64,000 nucleotides of DNA from Anseranas semipalmata. Taxonomy: Eukaryota; Chordata; Aves; Anseriformes; Anseranatidae. The stretch is taken from assembly GCA_013399115.1 (NCBI GenBank), contig VXAA01000908.1:401988-465987 (forward strand), read 5' to 3'. Under the pieces are notes generated by a model. The model ran no database searches, was not told the origin of the DNA, and worked only from the letters and a program-made list of their open reading frames with translations. The first letter of the stretch is position 1; the number at the start of each line of letters is the position of its first letter. Below, one piece after another: positions 13,125 to 25,257 of this stretch. Position numbers and translations under genes: made by a program.

Positions 13125-14936
13125 GCAAGTGTTGATGTCCTGCTCTTCTGTCTTGGTGTGCAGCATTTGTGGCTGGATGACAACTTATTCATCTTTTTGA
13201 CCTTAGCTTAACAGAATCTTAAAGATCTGTTTCCAGTTGTGCTCAAGTGTGCCATACTTTTGCAAAACAAATGGTCCTTTCAACATATTATAGGGAGTTA
13301 CAATATTTTTTGCTCTATCACAGATGGCCTCTATGGTCAGTTAAATAATTTAAAACTCTTGCATCCTTTATATTTCTGCTTATGAAATGGGAACACAAAT
13401 GCTTATATATTCAAATAAAACTAAAAATTTGGAGGAATTTGGGTGGTGCTCTAAAGTAAAGAAGCAATGCTGTAGCATAACATAAATCCTTGAATGATAA
13501 AGATGTACTGATATTGCCTTTAATTCTGCTGTTGTTGCATATAAATTACTTGGCTTTGGGCTACCTGGTGCAAGTATTAATTCTTCTAGCTATTGTTAGA
13601 CAACTCAGAACAGAACATCAAGGCTACCTGTAAATCTGGGTAAATATTGTCCTTGCATATTAAATAGCTGCTGAAAATAGCAGAAAAGCATATGAATATC
13701 AAGTTTTCCTGAGTAGCTGGGAAATATTCTGAAAATTATTTCGGGATGGAGGAGATAAACAAGAATTCTTGCTTATCTTCTGTCTTTGCACCATTTAGGC
13801 TGTGTGAAAACAAGACATGTAAGACAGCTAGCAAACCGAGCCCATCCTTACCTATTTGTTGCAGCAGATATTGCTACTTCTAACAAAGTGTTTTCTCATT
13901 ATATATTCTCAGGAGACATGGGATAGCATCTCTTCTATTCAATTTCCCCTTATTAACTTTGTGTGTAGTACAACAAAGTCAGCCTTAATCCACATATGTT
14001 GGGTCCATTATTTGCTGCTTAATTGTATCTGCTGAACAATTAAGTCTGAGTGCCAGGAAAATATTTGAAAGTCTTATCTGTACAGTCTCCTATAAAAATC
14101 AGTTGCTGACTTTAAAAGTATCCCATTTGTCGGAATATATATATAATATAATATCTCTCTATATACTTATATATTTGTTTTGCATAAGCTGGTAAATCTT
14201 ACTACACTGGAATCCAATAAGCTTAATGCTCCTGGCATCTCTGTTGTGGGAAGTATCTTAACTGATGTCAGTAACTCAGTACTTAACTGCTCTTCTTGGA
14301 CTCTGCTAACTCACCCATGTATATTCTATAATGTTTTAAAGTTAGAATATGATACAAGTGTTCAGTATGGGAATATCACTGGGGTTTTCAAAAGTGCCTA
14401 ATTTATTCAGAAGCCATTTGGAAATTTTTGAAAACATGAAACATGCTTTTTTAAATTTTATGAAGTATAAGTCATGTATACTTTTCTCCAAAGTCAGGGA
14501 GGAGATCCGACTAAAGGATGCTAATTGTACTTTGTGAGTGGAACTACATTTATAGACAGGGATGGGTTCTGTGAATGACAAACACAAGGCACCTGGTGAC
14601 ACTTCTAAATAAATATAAAAGATCATCTATAGAAACATTTTGGCATTTGAATGTCTATTGAAAAAAAGTTGATGTTTCAACAGACAGGAAATGTGTTTTC
14701 TAATACTAGTCCTTCAGTGATATCTTTAGTCTGTAATTTAATCATCGTTATCTTGAGTCAACGAAAGTCAACAATTAATATCATATTGATTTGCTACTTT
14801 TTTGGTTACTTCTTTCATTTAAAATACTGACATGTCAATACATGCTAAGCTATAATTCAAATATAATGTGAAGAGGAAGCTTTTTATTGACACATGAAAG
14901 CTCCTTGTTCTGCAACTAAATCTTTTTATGGGATGC

Positions 14937-15501
14937 TGTTGTGGCTTGACCCTGGTATGCAGCAAAGCCCCACACAGCTCACTCCCTGCCAGTGGGACGG
15001 GGGAGAGAACTGGAGGGAAAAAAGTAAGAAAACTTGTGGGTTGAGATAAAGAGTTTAATAGGTGAAGCAAAAGCTGCACACACAAGCAAAGCAAAATACA
15101 GAATTCACTCACTGCTTTCCATGGGCAGGCAGATGTTTAGCCGTTTCCAGGAAAGGAGGGCTTCATCGTGTGTAATGGCTACTTGGGAAGACAAATGCTG
15201 TAACACCAAACATCCCCCTTTTCTCCTTCTTTCCCCCCATCTTTTATTGCTGAACACAACATCATGTGGTATGGAATATCCTTTTGGTCAGTCTGGGTCA
15301 GCTGTTCTGGCTGTGTCCCCTCCCAGCTTCTTGTGCACCCCCAGCCCACTTGCTGGTGGGGCAGCATGAGAAGCAGAAAAGACCTTGACACTGCTCAGCA
15401 ACAACTAAAAAACGGTGCATTATCAACACTGTTTTGGTCACAAATCCAAAACGTGGGCTGCTATGAAGAAAACTGACTCTGTTCCAGCCAAAACCAGTAC
15501 A
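14937..15501 (-). mobile_element. Solo LTR of an avian endogenous retrovirus
   Basis: This 565-base element has TG...CA termini and the sequence pattern of a widespread avian ERV LTR. Orientation is minus: read on that strand it starts TGTACTGGTTTTGGCTGG (complement of 15484-15501). It has a degenerate TATA-like AATAAAAGA region near 15243-15251, an ATTAAA polyadenylation-type signal (complement of 15054-15059), and ends in CCACAACA at 14937. The flanks GATGC (14932-14936) and GAGGC (15502-15506) look like a 5-base target duplication with one change. No internal gag, pol or env sequence adjoins either side, so it is a solo LTR left by recombination between two LTRs. The ERV class is not certain. 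A 5-base duplication would favour ERV-L- or ERV1-like integrases over ERV-K. Confidence 0.87.
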
Positions 15502-15578
15502 GAGGCATTAAACTCTTGGATTTTAAAATGACCTGAACATTAGTGCTTATTTCCACTTTGAGTTTTTTTTTTTTTCAG

Positions 15579-15703
15579 GTTTTCAGGCATAATCCCAAAA
15601 TGTGGTGATGCAAAGGCAGAAAGATAACAAAGATATCTTTGTTTTCTAGACTGCCGAGTTACCGGCCTATGAGTTCATCTTCCTTCTCACTCTGTTTCTG
15701 CAG
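15579..15703 (+). promoter_or_regulatory. Decoy and genuine splice acceptors of the second PDE1C exon
   Basis: A run of 13 T followed by CAG ends at 15578, a strong-looking acceptor 126 bases upstream of the one I chose. Use of the upstream site would read CGT TTT CAG GCA then TAA, ending the frame. The genuine acceptor (TCTGTTTCTGCAG, ending at 15703) keeps the PDE1C frame and is followed by conserved coding sequence. Confidence 0.6.
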
Positions 15704-15875
15704 GGTCTAAATCACAAAACTGTTTGTGGAACACCATTATTGGTGGGCTGACTGGCAACCTCAAGGAAAGGCCAAAGCCCACCATCATCAGTGACCCAAG
15801 ACCTCCTGAGGAAATCTTAGCAGATGAGTTACCACCAGTGGACAGTCCTGAGGCATTGGTGAAAACATCTTTCAG
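15704..15875 (+). CDS. PDE1C: PDE1C internal coding exon, long-isoform N-terminal extension (partial gene)
   Basis: This 172-base exon completes an Arg codon (C|GG) and then encodes SKSQNCLWN, TGNLKERPKPTI, DPRPPEEILADELPP and SPEALVKTSF plus the first two bases of the following Arg codon. Those blocks are the isoform-specific stretch immediately before the common PDE1 segment (LRSLVKQLERG in PDE1C), where calmodulin binding begins. Alternative N-termini of PDE1 enzymes are known to tune calmodulin sensitivity. Splice sites: TTTCTGCAG|GG and TTTCAG|GTCTGA. The entry phase is 1 and the exit phase 2, so skipping it would shift the frame, unlike the 51-base exon before it. The match to PDE1C rather than PDE1A or PDE1B rests on my memory of the long human isoform. 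The following exon was not found in the remaining 48 kb, which suggests a very large intron. Confidence 0.95.
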
Positions 15876-18800
15876 GTCTGATGGATATAAGTTTACTTTG
15901 TTTATGCTTGAGAGGATATTTTTAAGATTATCTGCAGTGTGAATTTGGTGGGAGAAATCAATAGTGAAAGATTTTGCAATGCTGCATAGCTTTGTATGGA
16001 AAAGGAGTGAAAAAAAGGGGTCCATAAATAATACTGACTGGACATGTCTTTTTTATCAGCTTTCATTAGCCATCTTAAAAGATTATGGAATAGATAGATA
16101 CAAATACTGTAACTAGTCAAAACAGTCAACAAAGGCAGCTCATTATATGGAGATGTCTTTGAAGATTGATATTGTTTCATTTGAAAGTGTTTTAGTGATG
16201 AAAGCTTGCACTTTAGGTCAGATGATGTACTTTATCGATGCAAGGGAGAGTTAAACTTTTCTCTGTTGATGTAATGTCTTGAGAACTGTCTAGCATTAAT
16301 TTATTTGGTCCAGGAGAAGGATGCTGGGCAGGGACTTGCAAGGAAGCAATTGCTGCTATTGTAAAGTATGAGATATATCCATTGCTGTGTTTTCTTCTCA
16401 TTTTATCATGTGGATATATAGCTGTCAGATATTTCTTGACATGTTTTCTGAAAATAAATTTTCTCAAAATAAGGTAAAATGGAGAAGCTGTGTGCATGCA
16501 GTGGACCTTTGACCAAAATGTGAAAATTGGTGTGCCCAGTGTGTAGCAAAATTGATTTTTCCAAGTGTTTTTGGAGCTTGTTGTTGTTGAAAAAAGCTAT
16601 GCTCTCATTTTCTTTTATAATCAACGCATGTATGTGCAAGCATAAAGTGATTTTTTTCTTTGGATAAATTTCTCTGTACTACAGTAATTTTTTTATACCT
16701 CAGTCTGTCAAACTTTTTTCAGTCTTCATATAACCATTATTTTGAAGGTACTTAGTAAATAAGTCATATTAGGTAGTAATTTGATATCTTGTTCATACTG
16801 TTTGACATTAAAAAAAATCAAGTCAATTTGTGTCAGCTTATATAAATAAATCCTGTAATCTTATAGCACATTATGGTTCTTTAATATTTCTATTGAAATG
16901 GTTCGGGACAAATGTTTCAGAACCTGGATCCTCCTTTTATGATGACCTGTGATATTTAATGCCTTTTAAACACTTTGTGATTCTGGTATTTGAAACCTGT
17001 TTCAAGAGCTCTTTCTGGCTTTCACTTCTCATAATAAATTCTGGGTAGCAGCAATCCTTACATTGCCGTCATCAAGGTAATTTCAACCATTTTATATGAC
17101 AAAATAATGCCACAGCATTTCAAATTGCATGATTTGATTATGTGTGTAGGGGTGACTCTTGGAAGAAGTGAGCTTGTAAATAGCATAATAAGGACTGATG
17201 AATTGGAAAATGTAATTTAGCAAAATAGTTTTGCTAATGCAGTGTAAATGGCTTTAGAAACATTAGAGAACCTTTGCGTTTCATCTGTACAGAAATTACT
17301 GTACAATGTGTCATTGTTTGGACTTTTATAGAAGGAAATCCAAACAAATTGTTGTTATGAAGGAAATTGTAACTGTCTAGTTTTATAAAGAAAAGAAGCC
17401 TCGTGTTTGAGCTGTGCACAAGAGTGGAGATAAGAGTATTTTGCAGTTACTGTCTGAAGGCACTAGAAAATAAAAGCACTATTGTGTTTTTATTTAGTTT
17501 GGGATCTTGTTGATACTAATGGTGTAAACTGGAGCTTAGGAAGCAGTAGCATTTTTTGCATGATGAGTTACATTTTTGATTCATCAGGGTTTTCCGTGGG
17601 TAGGGATCTTCAAGTGCATCCTTGATAGAGTGTGACTGGTGCATCTGGGTGCCAGTTCTTGCCTGCCAGATATCAGCTTCCCTTATTTTTTGCTTACTAG
17701 ACAGCGGTGGAAGATCTAGTTAAACCACTGCATTTTTGGGGAATGAAATGTACTTTGTAAGTTTTCCAGTCCAGCATGTCTGAATTGCAGATCTGGTGGC
17801 TGAACCTCAGGGTCTGTGGCGGTCAATGTTGTGTTTGTATGAACTGATTTCATGGCAGGAAGGACCAGACCCTGTTTTCTAATGTGACTGCTACAAACCA
17901 TAAAATGCAGCAACTCCCTTACTACTTCTGATTCACTGCTATTAGAGCAGTATATGGCAATACTATCCCCTTCATGCATAGTTAAAAAGAAAATGTCTCT
18001 CCAGTGTCAAATGAGTCACACTTCCTTGTGATTGCATCTTTTTTTTATGTGAATACATGTAAGCAGCATGAAATCCCAGTTGCCACTCCTGGTATTAGAT
18101 CTTGCTTTTTACTGTGCAGTACTTATTGTTCTGTAGCTTGGAAAATTAGGAGAAGATCTATATTTGATTTTGTTCAACATCTAGATATGAGATTGAAATG
18201 CATTTAAACATAAAAGAGGAATGTGATTATTTCAATCCTTTCAGTCCTACTTTTTCTGCAGTAGTAGACCTGCTTTATGATATAAAGCAAAACAAACAAA
18301 CAAAACCCCAAACCAATCCCGTCTCTACGCCCCAAATCAGTATAGTGCATAATCTCTTCTTCATTAAAAAGCATTCTGATGGTCTTGATTCTTCTACAAT
18401 TTTTTTTAATCTCTTTTCTGAAGATACCAGGAACAAACTCAAGATTGGTCTAAACAAGATTAAATACCTTTGTAAAGAGAGAATTGCAAGAGTTTGCAGT
18501 ACCTTCTTGTTTGCAAGAACAGTACCTTCTTCTTTGCAGTACCTTCTTGTTTGCTTGTTACTCTTGAGCGAGTAGTCCTAAGTAATTTTGTGTCTTTACA
18601 AGTTATACTACTGCAGTGCTTAAATTATAGATTCTGAAATTCATTCTCATTGGCATTTGCTCTTTTTGTCTAGTAAAGGCAAAGGAGATGTTAATTAAAA
18701 TATGGTGGAAACATGGAGAATAAAGGATTATCCCCTTCTGTCAATTAAAAAAAAAAACCACATGTAGAAACGATTAACTTGGGTCACGCTTTATGTGACA

Positions 18801-19352
18801 ATTCTGATATGTACACTATCTTTCCTTGCACAAATACATAATTCACAATTACAGGAGCTGTGATAATTTTCTTTTTAAATAGCTGTGCATGTACCGGCAT
18901 CTACGTATGTACAATTGTTGGTCATCACTGTGGATTGATGCCCAGCATATTAGATGGTGGACCTATGCCTTTGTCAGGGCTGCCGGGGTCTCGGTGCTGG
19001 CTGGAGATGTCAGTGGTTACTGACAGTGGAGTCTGTAACTCAGAAACTCTCTTCCTAGCTCTGCTTCTTGATCTGCTAGGCCCAAGCAATTACCAGTGTT
19101 GAGGCTGGTATTTGCAAGAATTAATAGTGATTAATTAACGAGCCCTAGAAGAAACTGTGTAGTAACTTTACTGCCCGATTTAGCTTCTGTGCCCTGCTCC
19201 CTCGCAGCACTCCCCAACCAGGTGTTTTGGTGATGCTGGGTTGGCACCCACCAGAGGGAGCAGAGAAACAAGAAACAGGTTTGGGTGCTGTTCTCCAAAT
19301 ACCACCTAGAAGTTTATGGAAGTGTTTTATGTTGAGGATAGAATAGAAACTG
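15876..19352. other. PDE1C large intron, first segment
   Basis: The intron begins with GTCTGA. This 3.5 kb is AT-rich and single-copy, with short random open frames only. It contains an (AAAC)n-like run near 18288-18306 and a local duplication at 18493-18554. Confidence 0.6.
18493..18554. repeat. Local duplication with a 22-base exact unit, period 40
   Basis: TTTGCAGTACCTTCTTGTTTGC occurs at 18493-18514 and 18533-18554 in shortened quotation of the same unit, and a partial copy (CAGTACCTTCTTCTTTGC) lies between them. This gives a three-copy imperfect minisatellite in which each copy resembles a pyrimidine-rich splice acceptor. Confidence 0.8.
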
Positions 19353-19503
19353 CTGCATTTCCCTGGAGGTGTTCAAGACCAGGTTGGATGAGGCCCTGGG
19401 CAACCTGATCTATTGGGTGGCATCCCTGCCCATGGCAGGGGGATTGGAACCAGATGATCTTTAAGGTCCCTTCCAACCCAAGATGTTCTGTGATTCTATG
19501 ATT
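19353..19503 (+). mobile_element. CR1 LINE 3' end, short fragment
   Basis: About 150 bases of CR1 3' sequence. It starts in the ORF2 end (CCTGGAGGTGTTCAAGACC), passes through the conserved 3' UTR (GATGATCTTTAAGGTCCCTT) and finishes with TTCTGTGATTCTATGATT, the family's tandem terminal motif. It is strongly 5'-truncated and non-coding. Confidence 0.93.
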
Positions 19504-21468
19504 TGTCCCCAGACTGCTGCCTGGAGTGAACCAAGTCAGCAGGGTGGTGCTACTCCAGCTGAAAATTTGATAAGCCCAAGATGCCGTGATTTTTCTTAGT
19601 CTCATTGGGTTTCGATGTACAGGAGACAGCATTATTTTGAGTTTGGAGACCCGGGACACTGCAGTGGGCTATATGACTGTGGTGGCACTTACGGAGCGGA
19701 GGGCAACATAACAGCCATGCTGGAACTTATGTCAGGAGAGTTCCTATGGTAGGAGGTGACTAGAATGTCCAGGGAAGGACTGGAGATGCTCTTCTGAGTC
19801 AAATTATTCAGTGCAGCATACCATCCTGGTCCAGGGCCTCTGTGACAGCTAAAGTTGGTCTGTGACTGCAGACTGGTCCAGTCAGCTCTATCTAGCAGGT
19901 GAGGACTCGGGGCAGGAGTGTTTTCCAGAGTGATAAATCAAGGTAGTGGGCAGCTGAGCAGTCCGCACATGAGGCAAAGACCATCCACCCTGTATCAGAC
20001 AAGCCTTACTGGATACCTATGTAGCTATGTTGACCTAGGAGGTGATATATATTTTCTGTTATGAAGGTCTAACCATTTGATAGGCTGTATGTCCTGGGAA
20101 CCAGAGCGGAAGATTCAGTTCCTTCAAGATCAGAGTGTTTTTAAGCCCAGTTCTTGCATGGGTTCTTCATTTCTGTCACCTTTCAAGATATTTCCTGCTT
20201 TCAATTTGAAGCTGGTAACATCCTTGCCTACCTTAGTAGTTGCTTTTTCTACATCAGCTGCAAAGTTTTTCTTCATCTTTCCGAGGCCAGTTTGCTTTGC
20301 TTTCCTTATCTGCTTCTGTTCTGCTTTGGGAATCTTAAATCACGCTGGCAGCTAATCTTCTTGTAGTTCTGGTTCAGTCTTGGGTGATGTAAACTCTTGC
20401 TCATGCCAGCCACTGGCTACTTGGTCTACAGGATAGAGGTGCTACTGCTGTGCTCCAAATGTGAAAACTTCAGTCACAGTACCATGTGCCAGGAGTCAGC
20501 CTGCAAGGCTCAGTCACATGGGTCAAGGTGGCATCAGTGGGAATAGGGGTTGGAGACTTCCTTTCTCCCCACCTTGCCTGAGTCATAGCAAGAACCCATC
20601 TCCAGTTGTGTGGTGGAAAAAGACCTGCTAGGGGCTCCTCCATGGGTCACATCTTGACTCTCTTGGAAGTATCAAAGCTTGGCTGCAGCCGTCTAAGCTG
20701 TATGCGGGATCTGAAAATCAGAGGGAGGGAATGCTGTGCAGGAGAGCTGTGACCATGACCACAGAGGTAAAATAAAGCTCTTCCTTCCCTCCTTCCTTCT
20801 ACCCCAGAAATACATGCCTGGTTCACACTATTTCTTTATTGCCTGCTTTTTTTAATTAGATTTTGTTCTTGTATTTTTTTTTAAACACACAAAAATGAGA
20901 GAGAAGTCTCACTTGCCTTAACTTGATTAAAAAAAAATACTGTGCAAGGCTGGAAACATGAAAGACACTTTCTCGTTGTTTTTTATACACATCTACAGCA
21001 GATCCAGGTCTCGCTAAACATTAAAATGTAAGCAGTGTCTCTGAAAACCACCCTTCTCAACATCTTTCTCAATCCAGACTTATTGTAAGATACTTTACTT
21101 GCATTAAATTTAAATTTGTCTGTGTTCTATTTGAACCTGTTGCTTATTCCTGTTATTTATTGATAATCATTAGGATGAATAGGAAGTGAAAAGTGTTCTG
21201 TTCATTAAGAAAATGGTTCCCACATCATTCATCTCTTCTCTTCTCTCTTCTTTTAATTTTGCCTTCTTTCTAGGTGTGTGTTACTCTTTGTGAGAGCTAT
21301 GCACTCGTTTCTTGGTAGATTGAGATTTATGAGTCAGAGGGGGAATGATCAGAAGAGAAAGATTTATACCAGTTACTGTTCAAAGGCTGCATTCTCTCTC
21401 TCTTCACATATATCCACATGGGTCCAGAAGGAAGGTATTTTTTTCAGGCAGTTGAAAGAGAAATGGAC

Positions 21469-21500
21469 CTCTCTCTCTCTCTCTCTTTTTTTTTTTTTTT
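21469..21500. repeat. (CT)n followed by poly-T
   Basis: Nine CT units run directly into 14 T. The tract is pyrimidine-only for over 30 bases and ends TTTGACATCACAG, so a splice-acceptor-like CAG lies just downstream. Confidence 0.88.
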
Positions 21501-22272
21501 GACATCACAGTCTTCTTGTTCTTCATAGGATAGATGTATTATTGATGACAAGCAAAGCCTAGCAATTCTGTCCCTGTAAATATCAGATACATCAAAAGAC
21601 CCAAGTAGAGAATTTCAGATGCACAGTGGGTGTCCTAACACAGCTGTACGTCCTAAAGGTAGGGAACAAACTTGCTTCCAAAATGGGAACAAGACCTTGA
21701 GCTGCAGTTCCTTGGATGAACAAGGTCCTGGTAGTAAAGAAGTCCTCCTTGGAGAACTGGCCAGCGTATTTCCTTGACCACACATCTACCTGACATACAT
21801 CACCTGAATCTTGTACTGTAATAAACTCTGAGTATTTGTTTTGCAGTTGCGCAAAGCTTCCAGTTCTGGCTCTGTAAGCTTACAGATCATCCTTAGTCAT
21901 AGGAACTATGCTAGCCCCCACCACGCACAGAGGACAGGCAGTTAAATCCAAGATGTACAACCTGAGTCTCAAACATCTGTGTGACACAAGGCTGTTCCAG
22001 GGTCCACATGTGGACACCAACAAGATTAATTGCTTGGCTTTCTGGACTTGCCAGCCCTGTATTCCTTGCAGATTTACAGAATAAGCTGTATTTGGGCAGG
22101 GAGTTATATATAGGAAAATACTTGAATTTAAGGATTGTCTGTGTGCTGCTAAGGAAGTACTTAATAATGCACTATTTAGTTATCTCTACCATAAGAGATT
22201 AATGGCCTTTACATATGAATACCCAGCTGGGAGGCCTTGCAATTCCTGTTGCCAAAGTTATTTTCAGCTTGC

Positions 22273-22311
22273 TTTCCTAAGGAAAACTGGCAATCCTTTT
22301 CCTAAGGAAAA
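22273..22311. repeat. Two copies of a 14-base near-palindromic unit
   Basis: TTTCCTAAGGAAAA occurs at 22273-22286 and 22298-22311. Each copy is nearly self-complementary. Confidence 0.75.
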
Positions 22312-23623
22312 TGTTGTATGACCCTCAGTTACCCTTCTCATTAATAACTTCTTAAGCTACTGATCAAGTTCAACTGAAGAAAGGTAGACATCTCAAAGGT
22401 ACTTAGTTCCTACCTATTTCATGATAGCTGATGGTAGGATTAGAAAAGGGTCCCACTGAAGGAATGGATAGAAGAGATAAAAGCTGACCCCTGAGAGTTG
22501 CCGTCTGGCCAATGTTAACGTGCTCTAGCTAAGCAACACATGCATAGCTGCAAAGCAGGCACAGCATGTGACCAGGCAAACAGGTAAGGCACGCAGATGT
22601 GGGGCCTGCCAATATTTAGAGAAGCCCAAGGAGAGCAGAGCAGCAGGAGGCACAGCAGGTCGCAGGATGTGTTGCTATGGGTAAGGTACAAAAGATGGAA
22701 AGCATAAGTGCATAAGAAACCAGTTGTGGCTTGTGCTGCAGCTTTGAGTACTACAATCAACGCTAATGAAAGGTGTTATTGTTACTACTATTACACTACA
22801 AATTGTGGCTAATCTTCCTGGTGGAGTACATACCTTACTCTAGCAGATGAAGTAATCTATATACCATGACACCCTCCCTCCTGCTGTGGCGTTACACCCA
22901 GCACAATCTTACTGTGCATGTGCCGAGGTCTGGGGTTTCCTGATGCAAACCAAATCTAATGGACTCTGTCAGCTAATGGAGAAGGAGAGCTGGACTTTCA
23001 GGGAAAATAGCACTGGAAAGGGGCTGGTGGCTACCTGGCCTATTCCTCCAGCCTGTGGTCTGTACTTGAAGGGCCCTCGGGAGGAGGGGACATGGCCTCT
23101 GGGGAAGATTTACTGTCGGGGCAGTCTGTACATGTCCTGTGGGCCATAAGTTGCTCTTACTGTTATTATATTAAGACTTTCACAGTATATATTTCATTCC
23201 CAATGAGAAAATGGGATAGTGGCTTTCTTACGCTTGGCAGTCAGAGACAGTGTGATGAGCGGAGATAAGTCTTTGACTAATCAGTTGTTGAAGCTTTATC
23301 TTAAGTTCTAAAATTTGTGTAAACAGAAACATAAAAAGGCATTCAAAGGAATTTCCTGTACAGTTTCCCCTGCTTTTAAATGCTTGGCTGACAGCAATGA
23401 AGTTGAATGGTATGTTACACTGCGATGTTTTCCTAAAGGAGGTGGTGAAACACCATCCGGATTCAATCCAATAAGGGATAGATTTGGCTTTGTTTCGAGA
23501 CCACAAAACCTGCAAGTAAAAATTCAGGAATATTTTGAAGTGGATAACAACAACAGCAATTACGAAATTACCCAGAATAATCTTAAAGATGTTGGATAAG
23601 AGCTTAATCTCCACTAATGTCCT

Positions 23624-23685
23624 GCATTTCTTTTTAATGTGAAGAGCTTTGAAGGCATTTCTTCTTAATGTGAAGAGCTTTGAAT
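23624..23685. repeat. 31-base unit duplicated in tandem
   Basis: The unit beginning GCATTTCTTTTTAATGTGAA runs 23624-23654 and is repeated at 23655-23685 with two differences. It is a slippage or duplication event with no coding content. Confidence 0.88.
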
Positions 23686-24844
23686 GAGGAGGAGAAAAAA
23701 GGAATACTTTAGTTCCAGTTAATTGAGTATGACGATCAGATCTGGAGAGAGAACTGTATTCTGTATGGGGAAAATACTAGCAATTTATTTATTGAAATAC
23801 AAGTTTGGGTAAACTTTGATGAAACCCAAGAAAGAATCTATGCTAAACATTTTTCTGGGACATACTGGAAATCCCCATACCTGTTGCAGGTGTCACCCAT
23901 CCAGTGGATCAAATTGTTGATCTCCAGAGGAATGCTATTAATACCAGGCTAGGGCTAGAGTCACCTGTTTGCACCCCCTGTTCTCACTTTTTGACTCAGT
24001 GATTTCTGATGAAGGTTTTGTCCCGTCTGTTATTGTCCCATGCAAAATTGTTTTTGGTAACTGCCATATTTTGCCCGAAATTCTTTTGCCATGAATTAGC
24101 GGTCCAGCCTGCCAGTGATTTTGCAGACATATTGGTAACATCTAGGTAAGTGAAGCTGCTGTAAACTGTCAACACTCCTTACCCACATAACTTGCTAATG
24201 GCTGTTCTTTATCTGGTATTTGCATGTTAAGCTGCCTGCTGGCAATTTCTAGAAACTACTTTATGTAATAGAAAGGTCTCATTTGGAAATTATCACACTA
24301 TCCATCTGAGTACTCAGCACTTGCTGATGTCAGAGCCATGGTGTCTGTAGTTTGCAGATTGGGACATTTATTTTTAGTTCCAATAATTTTTGGATCTGAA
24401 GCTACTGAAGTGTTCACAGCAAGACTGCTAAAACTATCATGTGTTACTTGGTTCCCATCTGAACTTTATAAATTGATCTAAACTTTACAAATTGACTGGT
24501 GTTGTTTTGAAACCAGGTTTATATTCTAAATTTGTGATGTCAGTGCTGATCTTGCTGTGGTGAAAAGAAATCCATCTTCTTTTGGTCGAAAGGCCTTCAT
24601 CTGAGGTGTGGAAATTGATCCGAGAACATGGGCTTTGGGTACTTATTTGTGCCCAGAGATTCCTTCTGTTGTATATGTATCTTCTTTTATGTGAGCACTT
24701 ACGTTTATTACAGCTCCTTGTCAGAGCAAATTTTCTCATCTCAGCTGGAAAGGGCCAGACCATGAAGTTTTTTTGTTTAAGTAACAGTTACTGAAGAGTA
24801 TTATTTGGAAAAAGGAAAACTATCAGAAGTTTATTTTCCTTCCT

Positions 24845-24874
24845 TCTAAATGATGCATGCAAGCATCATTTAGA
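24845..24874. repeat. Perfect inverted repeat: 12-base arms, 6-base loop
   Basis: The arms TCTAAATGATGC and GCATCATTTAGA are exactly complementary around the loop ATGCAA. It could form a small RNA or DNA hairpin. The stem is too short for a microRNA precursor on its own. Confidence 0.9.
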
Positions 24875-25257
24875 TCAGTTAGAGCATCTGTAGTTGCAGC
24901 TTCTAAGATTAAGATAACATTTCTATTCCCAGTACTTTGCACCTCAAGATTGATTTTGTTATATAATTGTCACCAATAGTATCTGATCCTGTATTGAGAT
25001 GGTTTGTTATCCTATTTGGTTGTTGTAGCAGTTTTAATTAAGTCTGCCCTAATTCTGAACAGTGTTACTCATAATAAAGTAATATCCATTCTGAAGATGT
25101 GGTGTTGAGAAAATTGGATGATTCTTCTGGCGCTGTACCTCCTTTGGAGGGTTTCTTCACTTCCTGAATTGTTTTAAAGTTGCTCATAATATAATTACCC
25201 GCTATATCAGCAGTACTTGAGTAAGAAAAAAATAGAGTGTAGAAATGTAAATACAGT

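Larger units (their letters stand above)
9545..14936. other. PDE1C intron between the two exons, 5' part
   Basis: About 5.4 kb starting at the GTAAGT donor. No further exon with convincing splice sites and conserved coding was seen. The content is single-copy AT-rich sequence, a 20-base tandem duplication at 12138-12177, a poly-T tract at 13102-13124 and an AT-rich microsatellite near 14134-14175. Confidence 0.6.

Noticed and set aside
15876..15942. Continuation of the PDE1C reading frame past 15875 (SDGYKF)
   Set aside because: The conserved protein ends at SFR, a GT donor follows at once, and the next residues do not match the PDE1 common region.
23228..23614. 128-codon minus frame overlapping a 94-codon plus frame
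   Set aside because: Frames of this length are expected a few times by chance in a window of this size. No domain, splice sites or repeat were recognised.
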